NCBI GenBank assembly: GCA_016776505.1
Contig: JADHTG010000019.1
Coordinates: forward strand, 1 to 50,888
Length of the DNA: 50,888 bases
Direction: 5' to 3'
Origin: Bacteroidota bacterium
GTDB taxonomy: Bacteria > Bacteroidota > Bacteroidia > CAILMK01 > JAAYUY01
The notes beneath the pieces were generated by a model. It was not told the origin of the DNA. It made no database searches and saw only the letters and a program-made list of their open reading frames with translations. The translations under genes were made by a program, and so were the position numbers. Positions 8,392-16,853 of the stretch are shown in pieces; the stretch's first letter is position 1; every line of letters begins with the position of its first letter.

Positions 8392-10092
8392 ATGAATATG
8401 AAAAAATTTGGTTCTTTAATACTCTTGATTTCTTTAATCACAATCGGTACATCAGAGGCCTGTACAAATTTTTTAGTTACTAAAGGTGCATCAGTGGATG
8501 GTTCAAATATGATAACCTATGCTGCAGATGCGCATGTATTGTATGGTGAATTATATTACAGACCTGCCATGGATTATCCTGCCGGTAGCATGATGGACAT
8601 TATTGAATGGGATACACATAAATTATTGGGTCAGATAAAACAAGTGAAACATACCTACTCTGTTGTGGGACTGATGAATGAACACCAGCTTACTATAGGT
8701 GAAACAACTTATGGAGGGCGAAAGGAACTTTCAAATTTTCACAGCGGTATAGTAGATTATGGTAATTTGATGTTTATCGCCTTACAACGCGCAAAAACTG
8801 CACGGGAAGCCATACAGGTTATGGCAGGTTTGTTTGATGAATATGGATATTATAGCAGTGGTGAATCGTTTTCCATTTCAGATAAAAATGAAGTCTGGAT
8901 CATGGAATTGATTGGAAAAGGAGAAGGGCAAAAAGGCGCCTTATGGGTGGCTATGAAAATACCAGATGGCTATGTTTGTGCTCATGCGAACCAGGCAAGA
9001 ATCACCACATTCGATTTTCAGGAAAAAAATGACTGGTTTAATGAGGATCAAGTGGTTTTCCATGCACCCGATGTCATCAGTTTTGCTCGTGAAAAAGGAT
9101 GGTTCACCGGAAAGGACAAGGACTTTAGCTTTTCAGATATCTATGCTCCGGTTGGTTTTGGAGGTGCCCGGTTCTGCGAGATGAGAGTCTGGTCATTTTT
9201 CAAAGATGTAAATAAAAAAATGGGCAAATATGCTGATTATGCTTCCGGAATAATCGAGCATGGGAAGAATGATTTTGCAAAAAACAGAATGCCTTTATGG
9301 ATAAAGCCTGACTATAAATTATCTGCCCAGGACCTCATGAAATTTATGAGGGATCATCTGGAAGGTACAAATTGGGATATGACAAAGGATTTAGGAGCAG
9401 GCCCCTGGGAATTGCCTTACAGGTGGAGGCCATTGACATGGGAAGTGGATGGGGTGACCTTTTGCAATGAAAGAGCAACAGCAACTCAGCAAACAGGCTT
9501 TTCCTTCGTCTCTCAATCCAGAAACTGGTTGCCTGATCCCATCGGAGGAATACATTGGTTCGGAGTAGACGATGCAAATACAACTGTGTATGCACCTATG
9601 TATTGTGGCATGTCTGAAGTTCCATTTTCCTATCAGGTGGGCAATGGAGATTTGCTAACCTTTAACTGGGATGCTGCATTCTGGGTGTTTAATATGGTAG
9701 CCAACTGGACCTATTCAAGATACAGCTATATCATAAAGGATGTCAGATTGAAGCAAGCAGCCATGGAGAATAAATATGCAGAACTTACACCGGTAATTGA
9801 TGAGGCGGCAAAAGCTCTCTATAAAAATAATCCGGAATTGGCTATTGATTTTATTACAAATTATTCAGTGAATACGGCGAATAATCTGGTTGATGACTGG
9901 AGGGAGTTAGGGCAGTTCTTATTTACAAAATATATTGATGGAAACATCAAAAAAGAAAAAGAAGGTATCTTTCTCAGAACAGAAACAGGCTACCCGGTGG
10001 GTCCTGATCAACCAGGTTATCCTGATTGGTGGTTAAAGAAAATTGTAGAAAGCTCAAGTGGTAAATTCGAAGTCAAAGGTTCGGCACATTAA
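8392..10092 (+). CDS. C69 family dipeptidase (Ntn hydrolase), exported
   Basis: 566 residues. The N-terminus MNMKKFGSLILLISLITIGTSEA is a signal peptide, directly followed by Cys24 in CTNFLVTKGAS, which would become the N-terminal nucleophile on cleavage, as in C69 (PepD-like, formerly U34) dipeptidases. Further family features are GSNMITYAADAH, the GETTYGG strand and SIS-type GESFSISD. The domain runs through about residue 440, followed by an alpha-helical C-terminal part. The family hydrolyses a broad range of dipeptides. The signal peptide indicates a periplasmic or surface enzyme for peptide utilisation. An alternative ATG at 8398 is in frame. It has its own promoter and a terminator, so it appears monocistronic. 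Confidence 0.92.
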   Translation: MNMKKFGSLILLISLITIGTSEACTNFLVTKGASVDGSNMITYAADAHVLYGELYYRPAMDYPAGSMMDIIEWDTHKLLGQIKQVKHTYSVVGLMNEHQLTIGETTYGGRKELSNFHSGIVDYGNLMFIALQRAKTAREAIQVMAGLFDEYGYYSSGESFSISDKNEVWIMELIGKGEGQKGALWVAMKIPDGYVCAHANQARITTFDFQEKNDWFNEDQVVFHAPDVISFAREKGWFTGKDKDFSFSDIYAPVGFGGARFCEMRVWSFFKDVNKKMGKYADYASGIIEHGKNDFAKNRMPLWIKPDYKLSAQDLMKFMRDHLEGTNWDMTKDLGAGPWELPYRWRPLTWEVDGVTFCNERATATQQTGFSFVSQSRNWLPDPIGGIHWFGVDDANTTVYAPMYCGMSEVPFSYQVGNGDLLTFNWDAAFWVFNMVANWTYSRYSYIIKDVRLKQAAMENKYAELTPVIDEAAKALYKNNPELAIDFITNYSVNTANNLVDDWRELGQFLFTKYIDGNIKKEKEGIFLRTETGYPVGPDQPGYPDWWLKKIVESSSGKFEVKGSAH

Positions 10093-10117
10093 TTAATCCG
10101 TTTGAATTTAATGTTAG

Positions 10118-10145
10118 GGCTGGATCAATTGATTCAGCCTTTTTT
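10118..10145 (+). terminator. Rho-independent terminator after the dipeptidase gene
   Basis: A 9-bp stem GGCTGGATC / GATTCAGCC (one G-T pair) with loop AATT is followed by six T. It starts 26 bp after the stop codon at 10090-10092. Confidence 0.85.
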
Positions 10146-10678
10146 ATGGGCTATACAGAAAGTAACAAAAATAATTCAGCTCAATGAGTTAGATGTCATT
10201 GTAAAACTGTATTTAGTGCCATTTATTATAAAAATTAAATATTCCTATTTATAACTTTGTTTTAAAGCTTTTTTGTTTCACATATGTTGATTTGTTTGTA
10301 AGTATTTAAAAGTGTGATTATTGTACATATTTGATAGATTATCAGTGAATTATGTCATTTTTTGAATTCAGAAAAAAATGTAGAAAAAAAAATGAAAAAT
10401 AATTTTGGGCTTTCAGGTTGGAGATTCAAAATGCCAATTTTAATTGTTTAGTAAATTATAGAATTAGCATGACCACAATTTACTATTTATGTGGAAAATA
10501 TTCATCTGGTTTTAAACATTCTACAGGCTGAAAAAAAATGTTTCAACAATCTTTGCACAATAATATAAGCTTATGTTGATAAAGTTTTAACAAGGGCAGG
10601 CATTATGCTAAGTTGATATAGGAATGTAATTTTAGCACCAAAATTAATAAACCTATAAGAGAAAATTGAAGTAATTTA
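10146..10678. other. AT-rich intergenic region upstream of dnaB
   Basis: More than 500 bp without a convincing gene, strongly AT-rich with runs of A and T. I searched for DnaA boxes (TTATNCACA), tRNAs and repeats and saw none that stand out. It probably contains the dnaB promoter: TAATTTTA near 10627 is one mismatch from the -7 consensus, but no well-placed -33 element accompanies it. Confidence 0.5.
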
Positions 10679-12190
10679 ATGGAAAAAAAGACCGACTCTT
10701 TTAGTGAAAAACTTGCTTCAATCAGAAAGAAAGTGCCCCAGTCCGCGGGCCAGATGGTGGAGTTTGGTAAGCTTCCACCCCAGGCTATACATATAGAAGA
10801 GGCCGTATTGGGTGCCTTAATGCTTGAAAAAGATGCTTTGATTGATGTGCTGGATATGCTGAATGCAGATGTCTTTTACAGGGATGAGCATAAGGAGATT
10901 TACAGGGCCATTATAGGATTATTTGAAAGTAATAAACCCATTGATATTCTCACAGTTACCAATGAACTCAGACACAGGGGAAGTCTGGAGCAAGTAGGTG
11001 GGGCCTATTATATTGCCGAATTGACAAATAGAGTAGGTAGTAGTGCTAATATTGATTACCATACACGCATTTTGGTTGAAAAATACATACTGCGGGAATT
11101 AATCAAAATATCAAGCGAGGTTCAGCATGAAGCATACGATGAAACGACGGACGTATTTGATTTATTAGATAAGGCCGAACAGGAGTTATATAATGTAGCC
11201 CAGGGAAACCTCAAGGGAAGTTATACGCCTATGAGTACCCTGATTTCTCAATCCCTGGAGGTGATAGAGGAAATGAGCAAAAACAAGGACAAAGGAGGCT
11301 TGTCTGGTGTTCCAAGTGGCTTTTTTGATTTAGATCGGGTTACATCCGGATGGCAGCCATCTGATTTAATCATCATTGCATCCAGACCCGGAATGGGTAA
11401 AACTGCATTTGCTCTGTCAATGGCCAGGAATGCTTCTGTGGATTTTAATAGAGGAGTGGCCATTTTTTCCCTTGAGATGTCCTCCATCCAATTGGTTCAA
11501 AGACTAATCCTGGCTGAAGCCAAGCTTGAATCTGAGAAATTGAGGAGTGGAAATTTGGAAAGCTATGAATGGCAACAATTAAACACCAAGATCGACAAAT
11601 TGTCAAAAGCCAATATTTTCATTGATGATACGCCGGGTATCAATGTGTTCGAATTGAGGGCAAAATGCAGGAGATTAAAAAGTCAGCACAACATTGAAAT
11701 GGTTGTGATCGACTACCTTCAATTAATGAATGCACATGTGGATCAAAGGAAAAACATGAACAGGGAACAGGAAATCAGCCAGATATCACGTGCGCTGAAA
11801 GGTTTGGCAAAAGAACTGAACATCCCGGTTGTTGCATTATCCCAGCTGAGCCGTGAAGTGGAGAAAAGGGGAGGGAATAAAAGACCCATCTTATCTGACT
11901 TGAGAGAATCAGGTTCCATTGAGCAGGATGCTGACCAGGTCATTTTTATTTATCGACCTGAATATTATGGTTTGACCGAAGATGAAGACAGTAATCCCAT
12001 TCACGGTTTAGCCGAATTGAATATTGCCAAAAACAGGCATGGTAATACCAAAACTGTCAACCTTAAATTCATTACCAAATTTGCCCAATTCGTTAACCTC
12101 ACTGATAATATACTGGAAGAAACGGATCAGGATGGAACAATTACCATCAACTCCCGTGCAAGTGATGATGACGAAGAAGTTCCTTTCTAG
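10679..12190 (+). CDS. dnaB: Replicative DNA helicase DnaB
   Basis: 503 residues, the normal size for DnaB. The N-terminal domain begins at about residue 30 with PPQAIHIEEAVLGALMLEKDA, with EIYRAI and GGAYYIAELTN further on. The RecA-like C-terminal motor has Walker A ASRPGMGKTAFAL, the FSLEMS segment, Walker B VVIDYLQLM, and the ALSQLSREVE and DLRESGSIEQDAD segments including the arginine finger region. It unwinds DNA ahead of the replisome as a hexamer and loads primase. No intein is present. The ORF converges on dapA, and the two stop codons overlap in CTAG at 12187-12190. Confidence 0.97.
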   Translation: MEKKTDSFSEKLASIRKKVPQSAGQMVEFGKLPPQAIHIEEAVLGALMLEKDALIDVLDMLNADVFYRDEHKEIYRAIIGLFESNKPIDILTVTNELRHRGSLEQVGGAYYIAELTNRVGSSANIDYHTRILVEKYILRELIKISSEVQHEAYDETTDVFDLLDKAEQELYNVAQGNLKGSYTPMSTLISQSLEVIEEMSKNKDKGGLSGVPSGFFDLDRVTSGWQPSDLIIIASRPGMGKTAFALSMARNASVDFNRGVAIFSLEMSSIQLVQRLILAEAKLESEKLRSGNLESYEWQQLNTKIDKLSKANIFIDDTPGINVFELRAKCRRLKSQHNIEMVVIDYLQLMNAHVDQRKNMNREQEISQISRALKGLAKELNIPVVALSQLSREVEKRGGNKRPILSDLRESGSIEQDADQVIFIYRPEYYGLTEDEDSNPIHGLAELNIAKNRHGNTKTVNLKFITKFAQFVNLTDNILEETDQDGTITINSRASDDDEEVPF

Positions 12191-13062
12191 GAATTAAAAT
12201 TCAGTAATTCATCTTTTATTCGGTCAACTAAACTCTGGCTGGCCTGTACAAGTGGTGGCCTGACGTGTGGTTCACATAATTTCATATGGTTAAGCAAGGC
12301 TTTAATTCCAGCGGGATTCCCTTCAGCAAAGATCAAATGAATAAATTTCAATAATTTGTAATGAATGGATGATGCTTTCAACGGATCGGTCAACGCAAGT
12401 TTAAGCATGTCAGCAAATTCAGCTGGCATTGCATTTCCGATAACCGAAATCACACCGTCCATGCCCAATGCCATTTGAGGCAAAGTGAGTAAATCATCTC
12501 CAGAAATAACCAGAAAATCTTCGGGTTTGCTTTGGATGATCTGCATGATTTGCGGGAGATCCCCTGAAGCTTCCTTAATGGCGGCAATATTCTTAAAATC
12601 ATGCGCCAGTCTAAGAGTCGTTTCTGCCAGTAAATTAGATCCCGTTCTACCCGGGACATTATACAGAATAATTGGCATATCTGTTGACTCTGATAATATT
12701 TTATAGTGCTGATAGATTCCTTCCTGGCTGGGTTTATTGTAATAGGGAGAAACTGACAGAATCCCGTGAAGAGAAGTGAAATCAAATGCGCTAATTTCTT
12801 TAACTAACTGCATCGTATTATTTCCACCTATCCCCACAACCAAGGGAAGCCTGTCTTTATTGATTTCAATGGCTGTGTCAATAATCTTCCTTTTCTCCAA
12901 GGAACTTAAAGTGGGTGATTCTGCAGTAGTACCCATCAACACAAGATAATCGACTCCCTGATCTATCAAATTTATGATAATTCGTTTAAACGCATCATAA
13001 TCAACTTCCAGTGATGGCGTGAAAGGTGTGATCACAGCAACTCCTAATCCTTTGAAAATCAT
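12187..13062 (-). CDS. dapA: 4-hydroxy-tetrahydrodipicolinate synthase DapA
   Basis: 291 residues, full length for DapA. It condenses pyruvate with aspartate semialdehyde as the first committed step to meso-diaminopimelate and lysine. Visible motifs are VLMGTTAESPTLS (phosphate/pyruvate-binding G-T-T-[AG]-E), YNVPGRTGSN with the catalytic Tyr and the substrate-binding Arg, and AIKEASGD with the Schiff-base Lys. It is the last gene of a tight operon: the DUF6913-like gene ends 4 bp upstream. Its TAG shares the palindrome CTAG with the TAG of dnaB on the other strand, so no untranslated spacer separates the two convergent coding regions. Confidence 0.96.
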   Translation of the reverse strand: MIFKGLGVAVITPFTPSLEVDYDAFKRIIINLIDQGVDYLVLMGTTAESPTLSSLEKRKIIDTAIEINKDRLPLVVGIGGNNTMQLVKEISAFDFTSLHGILSVSPYYNKPSQEGIYQHYKILSESTDMPIILYNVPGRTGSNLLAETTLRLAHDFKNIAAIKEASGDLPQIMQIIQSKPEDFLVISGDDLLTLPQMALGMDGVISVIGNAMPAEFADMLKLALTDPLKASSIHYKLLKFIHLIFAEGNPAGIKALLNHMKLCEPHVRPPLVQASQSLVDRIKDELLNFNS

Positions 13063-13066
13063 AGTA

Positions 13067-13612
13067 TTAATTTTTATTAATTTGTTTGATAAACGAAAAC
13101 ATGGTATTCAGGTGTTCCTTAAAATCAAGACTTCCCTTTGCATCCACCATCAAATCGTAATATGTTGAATAACCATCAAAATAAAATCCAACTTTCATGG
13201 AAGATGAGCACAGTGCACAGATATAATGCAGTTGGGCAAGATTGGCCATCGAAAGATTAATGAGCATGTCAAAATGTTTGCTACAGAAATTAGTGTGAAT
13301 GACCCGTTTCGGGATATCTAAAAAATTCAGATCCTTATCGCGTAATGAAAAATGATTTAACTCCTTTAACTGGTAATCTGAATCGTTTTCTTTCGGGATA
13401 TACTCCAAACTGTATACCTGTTTTCCATCTTGCTTCAACTTTTCAATGAATTCATCCACCTGGGATGCACCGGTTTTGTTAACCCTTCGATAGATAATTC
13501 CTATAACCCGGGATTTGCTGTAATTAATTTGTGTGGATTTATTAAGCTGTTTGCGTTTGCGAATTCGTATGACCAGGTTTGCTAAATATTCCTTAAGGCT
13601 GGAAGCAGGCAT
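13067..13612 (-). CDS. DUF6913-like conserved hypothetical protein
   Basis: 181 residues. The N-terminal 25 residues are strongly basic (RIRKRKQLNKST); the remainder resembles the Bacteroidota family I recall as DUF6913, which is often found next to dapA or ligA. Family membership is from memory of pattern and context, not a search. Features include IGIIYRRVNKTGASQVDEF, FCSKHFDMLINLSM and YICALCSSSMKVGFYFDGY. No signal peptide, transmembrane segment or catalytic motif is evident. It is spaced 8 bp from the MerR gene and 4 bp from dapA, so it is almost certainly co-translated with them. Function unknown. Confidence 0.8.
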   Translation of the reverse strand: MPASSLKEYLANLVIRIRKRKQLNKSTQINYSKSRVIGIIYRRVNKTGASQVDEFIEKLKQDGKQVYSLEYIPKENDSDYQLKELNHFSLRDKDLNFLDIPKRVIHTNFCSKHFDMLINLSMANLAQLHYICALCSSSMKVGFYFDGYSTYYDLMVDAKGSLDFKEHLNTMFSFIKQINKN

Positions 13613-13620
13613 GAGCTGTA

Positions 13621-13962
13621 TTAATCATTAAGTTGATTCCTAAGGTTTAATAGAAAACTTTTAATGCTTTTCAGTGACTCGGTTAGATACACCTTCTGAT
13701 CCAGGTCTTTTTTACCGGCATTTAAATAATTGCGAGCACCACTGAGTGTGTATCCCTTATCTTTTGTCAAATAGTAAATTTTCTTCAAGGTGTCAATATC
13801 TGAGGGTGTAAACATGCGCTTGCCGTTCCTGTTTTTTTTAGGCTTTACATAGGACGAAAATTCTTTTTCCCAAAAGCGTATAAGAGATGAATTTACATTC
13901 AGCATATCGGCTACTTCGCTGATAGAATAATATAATTTATCGAGTGGTTGTTTAGTTTCCAT
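13621..13962 (-). CDS. MerR family transcriptional regulator
   Basis: 113 residues. The N-terminal winged helix is clear: YYSISEVADMLNVNSSLIRFWEKEF, then the wing with NRNGKRMFTPSDIDTLKKIYYL, and a short coiled region YTLSGARNYL. The C-terminal effector domain is very short and carries no metal-binding cysteines, so it is a small MerR type whose signal is unknown. It lies 2 bp after the M23 peptidase gene. This MerR/M23 pairing recurs in Bacteroidota and suggests the regulator responds to cell-envelope state, but the target genes are not known. Confidence 0.9.
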   Translation of the reverse strand: METKQPLDKLYYSISEVADMLNVNSSLIRFWEKEFSSYVKPKKNRNGKRMFTPSDIDTLKKIYYLTKDKGYTLSGARNYLNAGKKDLDQKVYLTESLKSIKSFLLNLRNQLND

Positions 13963-13964
13963 TT

Positions 13965-14936
13965 CTAATCAAGAGCCTGATTGGCTTGTTCTGCAAGTTG
14001 AAGCACTTTTTCATATTCTTCAGGTGACAAATCATTATGGAAGAAATAAACCGGGTTTATTTTTCTTCCATTTAATATCACTTCATAATGCAAGTGAGGT
14101 CCTATTGAAAGACCTGTATTTCCAAGAGTTCCGATTTTTTCCCCTCTTTTCACTTTTTGACCTCTCCTCACATTAAACTTTTGCATATGGGCATATAATG
14201 TTTTGTATCCAAACCCGTGAGAGATAACCACTTTATTTCCATAACCTCTTCTGGAATAGGCTACTTCCACAACAACACCATCCCCAGTTGCATAAATGTC
14301 CGAACCAACTGTCCCTGTAAAATCCAGCCCTTCATGAAATTTGATCACTTTGTATAGTGGGTGTACACGCCATCCAAAGCCTGAAGCTATGCGCATTCTG
14401 TCAGATGTTTTAACAGGCTGGATAGCTGGTATTGAAGCAAGCATTTCTCCTTTTTTTGCTGCTAAATCTTCCAGGTCATCATAAGATTTCGTCAGCACAT
14501 ATAATTTCTTCGATAGTTTGTCGATTTGTTTTTGAGATTCCATGACCAATTCAGAATTGGAATATCCTTCCAGGTTGGCATATTTTTCAACCCCTCCATA
14601 GCCTGCATCGCGGATACTCTTTGGGATAGGTTCTGCTTCAAAAATATTCCGGTAGATGTTTTCATCCCGGTTCTCAAGTTCAGCTACAATATTACTCAAT
14701 ACCTCAACCCGTTCATTTTGAAGCTTATTCTGAAGTTGAAGGTAGTCAATTTCTCTTTTTTGAATTTTTTCGCGTGGTGTTTCAAAGAAAAACGAAACAA
14801 CTAAATAAAATCCGAAAGACAGGATGATGAAGGCGGAAATAATGCCAGCAAGACGGACAAACCATTCAAACCGGGATCGTTTGAATTTTTCAAACGCCAG
14901 GTTATCCGGATTGAATTTATACTTGATTTTTGCCAT
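13965..14936 (-). CDS. M23 family (LytM-type) peptidoglycan endopeptidase, membrane-anchored
   Basis: 323 residues. After a basic N-terminus comes one transmembrane segment (about 30-52, LAGIISAFIILSFGFYLVVSF), then a coiled-coil region (about 60-170) and a C-terminal LytM domain. The zinc and catalytic motifs are HEGLDFTG (H-x3-D) and HLHYE (H-x-H), with GYGNKVVISHGFGYKTLYAH between them. All the metal ligands appear intact, so it is probably an active D,D-endopeptidase cutting cross-links, unlike degenerate LytM activators. First gene of the M23-MerR-DUF6913-dapA operon. Confidence 0.94.
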   Translation of the reverse strand: MAKIKYKFNPDNLAFEKFKRSRFEWFVRLAGIISAFIILSFGFYLVVSFFFETPREKIQKREIDYLQLQNKLQNERVEVLSNIVAELENRDENIYRNIFEAEPIPKSIRDAGYGGVEKYANLEGYSNSELVMESQKQIDKLSKKLYVLTKSYDDLEDLAAKKGEMLASIPAIQPVKTSDRMRIASGFGWRVHPLYKVIKFHEGLDFTGTVGSDIYATGDGVVVEVAYSRRGYGNKVVISHGFGYKTLYAHMQKFNVRRGQKVKRGEKIGTLGNTGLSIGPHLHYEVILNGRKINPVYFFHNDLSPEEYEKVLQLAEQANQALD

Positions 14937-14967
14937 TCTAATAAATGCCAGCTATTATTAATAAGTA

Positions 14968-14975
14968 CAAAATTA
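14968..14975 (-). promoter_or_regulatory. Candidate -7 box for the M23-dapA operon
   Basis: Minus strand TAATTTTG, a perfect TAnnTTTG, 31 bp upstream of the M23 start codon. It is embedded in ATTGTTAATTTTG, which recurs upstream of the CtpA-type protease gene at 47007-47019. The -33 element is poor. Confidence 0.45.
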
Positions 14976-15073
14976 ACAATATATTGTGATTAAGCACTGA
15001 AAATTAAGTGATGAATCATAAAAAACAGGAGGAAAAATCTAAAGAATCGAAAATTAAAATAATCATTAATTAT

Positions 15074-16213
15074 TTAAGTGGCAGGCGGTTTCAGGTCTTG
15101 ATTTTTCCTTTTGATCACTGGAGCTCCCAATATGAACCGTCTGTAATAAGCTAATAGCAAATAGGTAAGTGGCAATGCGATGATCAAGCCAAACAGACCT
15201 AATAGTTTACCCCAGATACTGATGGATAATAAGATCATGGCAGGATTAAAACCTGTTACCCTACCCATGATCTTGGGAACTAAAAATATATCCTGGAATG
15301 ATTGGACTATGGCAACTACAAGGGTGGCCAGACCCGCCATCATCCAAAATCCCTCACCATGCTCAAGTGCATACAGGGAAACAGATAATAATATGGGAAT
15401 GTATCCAACAATTTGTAAATAAGGAACCATGTTCAAAATACCCATTCCAATTCCAATGAAAATACCCAGTGGCAGACCAATTATTCCAAAACCTGTTGCA
15501 AATAAAACACCTACCGTTCCTGCAACAAGGGCCTGGTTTCGGAAATATCGATTCATAATATCCTCAAATTCATGTACGAAATCCAGAACCTGAACTTTAA
15601 AGCGGGCTGGAATAAGTTCTTTCCATCCAATTCGAATTCTTTCATAATAAAGTAAGATGAAGATCAAATACAGAAGGACTATTAAAAATCCCAATAAACC
15701 GGTTAATAAGGTCCATAAGGCTCCAATAATATTCACTAACTCAGGTATAAATTTTCGTATTATTTCTAGTGAGGCAGCAAGAAATCCTTCATTGACCAGT
15801 GCGTCCTGAAATTCTTTTGTCTGCCATAAATTAAGAACGAATTCATTGATAAAATTTGGAAGGCCTTCACTTAATTGACCATTTTCAATTAGATTATTGT
15901 AGAGAGTGTACAACATGCCCCCAACATATTTTATTTCCCTGGCAATCAATGGTGCTAAAATCCAGCCTATGAGAAATAGGACAGCAGATATTCCAACCAG
16001 ACTTACAATAACAGCCCAGATTCGGGCTTTTAACTTCTTTTGAATCAAATTAGTTAATGGGTTGATGAGGTATGCTAACAATATAGCAATGGCAAAGGGT
16101 ATTAATACCTGGCTTAAATAGCCAAGTAAATAGATGACTGCATAAACTATCAGTGCAGCTATTGCGATCCTGACAACACGATCAAATGTATAGGGTTTTG
16201 ATGTATCAAACAT
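15074..16213 (-). CDS. AI-2E family transporter (PerM/UPF0118 type)
   Basis: 379 residues, polytopic. Hydrophobic segments cluster near 12-45, 60-85, 150-185 and 215-345, with the long soluble loop between about 90 and 150 typical of this family. The C-terminal half includes PLGIFIGIGMGILNMVPYLQ and the conserved DIFLVPKIMGRVTGFNPAMILLS region (L-x-P-x-I-M-G), diagnostic of the family. Members have been linked to autoinducer-2 export and Na+/H+ antiport; the substrate here cannot be inferred. The small secreted protein gene ends 8 bp upstream, so the two are probably co-transcribed. Confidence 0.92.
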   Translation of the reverse strand: MFDTSKPYTFDRVVRIAIAALIVYAVIYLLGYLSQVLIPFAIAILLAYLINPLTNLIQKKLKARIWAVIVSLVGISAVLFLIGWILAPLIAREIKYVGGMLYTLYNNLIENGQLSEGLPNFINEFVLNLWQTKEFQDALVNEGFLAASLEIIRKFIPELVNIIGALWTLLTGLLGFLIVLLYLIFILLYYERIRIGWKELIPARFKVQVLDFVHEFEDIMNRYFRNQALVAGTVGVLFATGFGIIGLPLGIFIGIGMGILNMVPYLQIVGYIPILLSVSLYALEHGEGFWMMAGLATLVVAIVQSFQDIFLVPKIMGRVTGFNPAMILLSISIWGKLLGLFGLIIALPLTYLLLAYYRRFILGAPVIKRKNQDLKPPAT

Positions 16214-16221
16214 GTTCTTAG

Positions 16222-16731
16222 TTACAAGTAATCTTCTATTTTATATCCAAACATTCTTAAACCAACATAAAAAAAAACAGTCCCATTAAAAAATCCACCC
16301 CATGATCTTAATATTTTCTTTTTTCTGGCAGTTTTAGAATAACCACTGTAATAATTCTGATCTGAAAGTAATAAAAGTTTCTCATCCGGGAGACCAAAAT
16401 ATTCTTCCTTTGGTGGACTAATAGTCATTGCAATTGTGGTGAGCAAACCAGCAGGAGGGAATAGCATACTGCTTATAAAAGTGGCTCCAAAAGGTGAATA
16501 ATTCATATAATACCTGCCTGCGTCTGATTTACCAAGAATATACAAGGAGGAAGGTTCATCTTTGCTTAAGTTGCGAATGTCTTTACACAACATGCCTTTT
16601 GAGATGCTTTTTAATCCTAAAATTTTTGAATCCAACGAAACTTTGGATGATGCAGGATAGGAGCTGTTTTTAAGTTGCGAAAACCCGAACATTGGTAATA
16701 AAATGAATACCGACAGGATAAAATATTTCAC
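16222..16731 (-). CDS. Hypothetical exported protein with one or two membrane segments
   Basis: 169 residues. The N-terminus MKYFILSVFILLPMFGFSQ is a signal peptide. A hydrophobic glycine-rich stretch ATFISSMLFPPAGLLTTIAM lies at about residues 84-103, and a second weaker one, GGFFNGTVFFYVGLRMFG, near the C-terminus; between them is a Tyr-rich charged part. I do not recognise the family. It is the first gene of a two-gene unit with the AI-2E-type permease (8-bp spacing). Confidence 0.72.
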   Translation of the reverse strand: MKYFILSVFILLPMFGFSQLKNSSYPASSKVSLDSKILGLKSISKGMLCKDIRNLSKDEPSSLYILGKSDAGRYYMNYSPFGATFISSMLFPPAGLLTTIAMTISPPKEEYFGLPDEKLLLLSDQNYYSGYSKTARKKKILRSWGGFFNGTVFFYVGLRMFGYKIEDYL

Positions 16732-16775
16732 GGTTATTTATTACTTAAGAAAATGAAATATAGCTATTTACGATA

Positions 16776-16783
16776 CAAAGGTA
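16776..16783 (-). promoter_or_regulatory. Candidate -7 box for the AI-2E permease operon
   Basis: Minus strand TACCTTTG, a perfect TAnnTTTG, 44 bp upstream of the start at 16731. No good -33 TTTG at the expected distance. Confidence 0.4.
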
Positions 16784-16853
16784 CACAATTTGAATATTTA
16801 GTATATTGTTTTTTTAAAATTAGGTAGATTTACTGTAACTATAAGTTTATGCT

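Noticed and set aside
10146..10678. Possible replication origin beside dnaB
   Set aside because: AT-rich, but no DnaA boxes, no dnaA/dnaN and no clear strand-bias evidence within the window.
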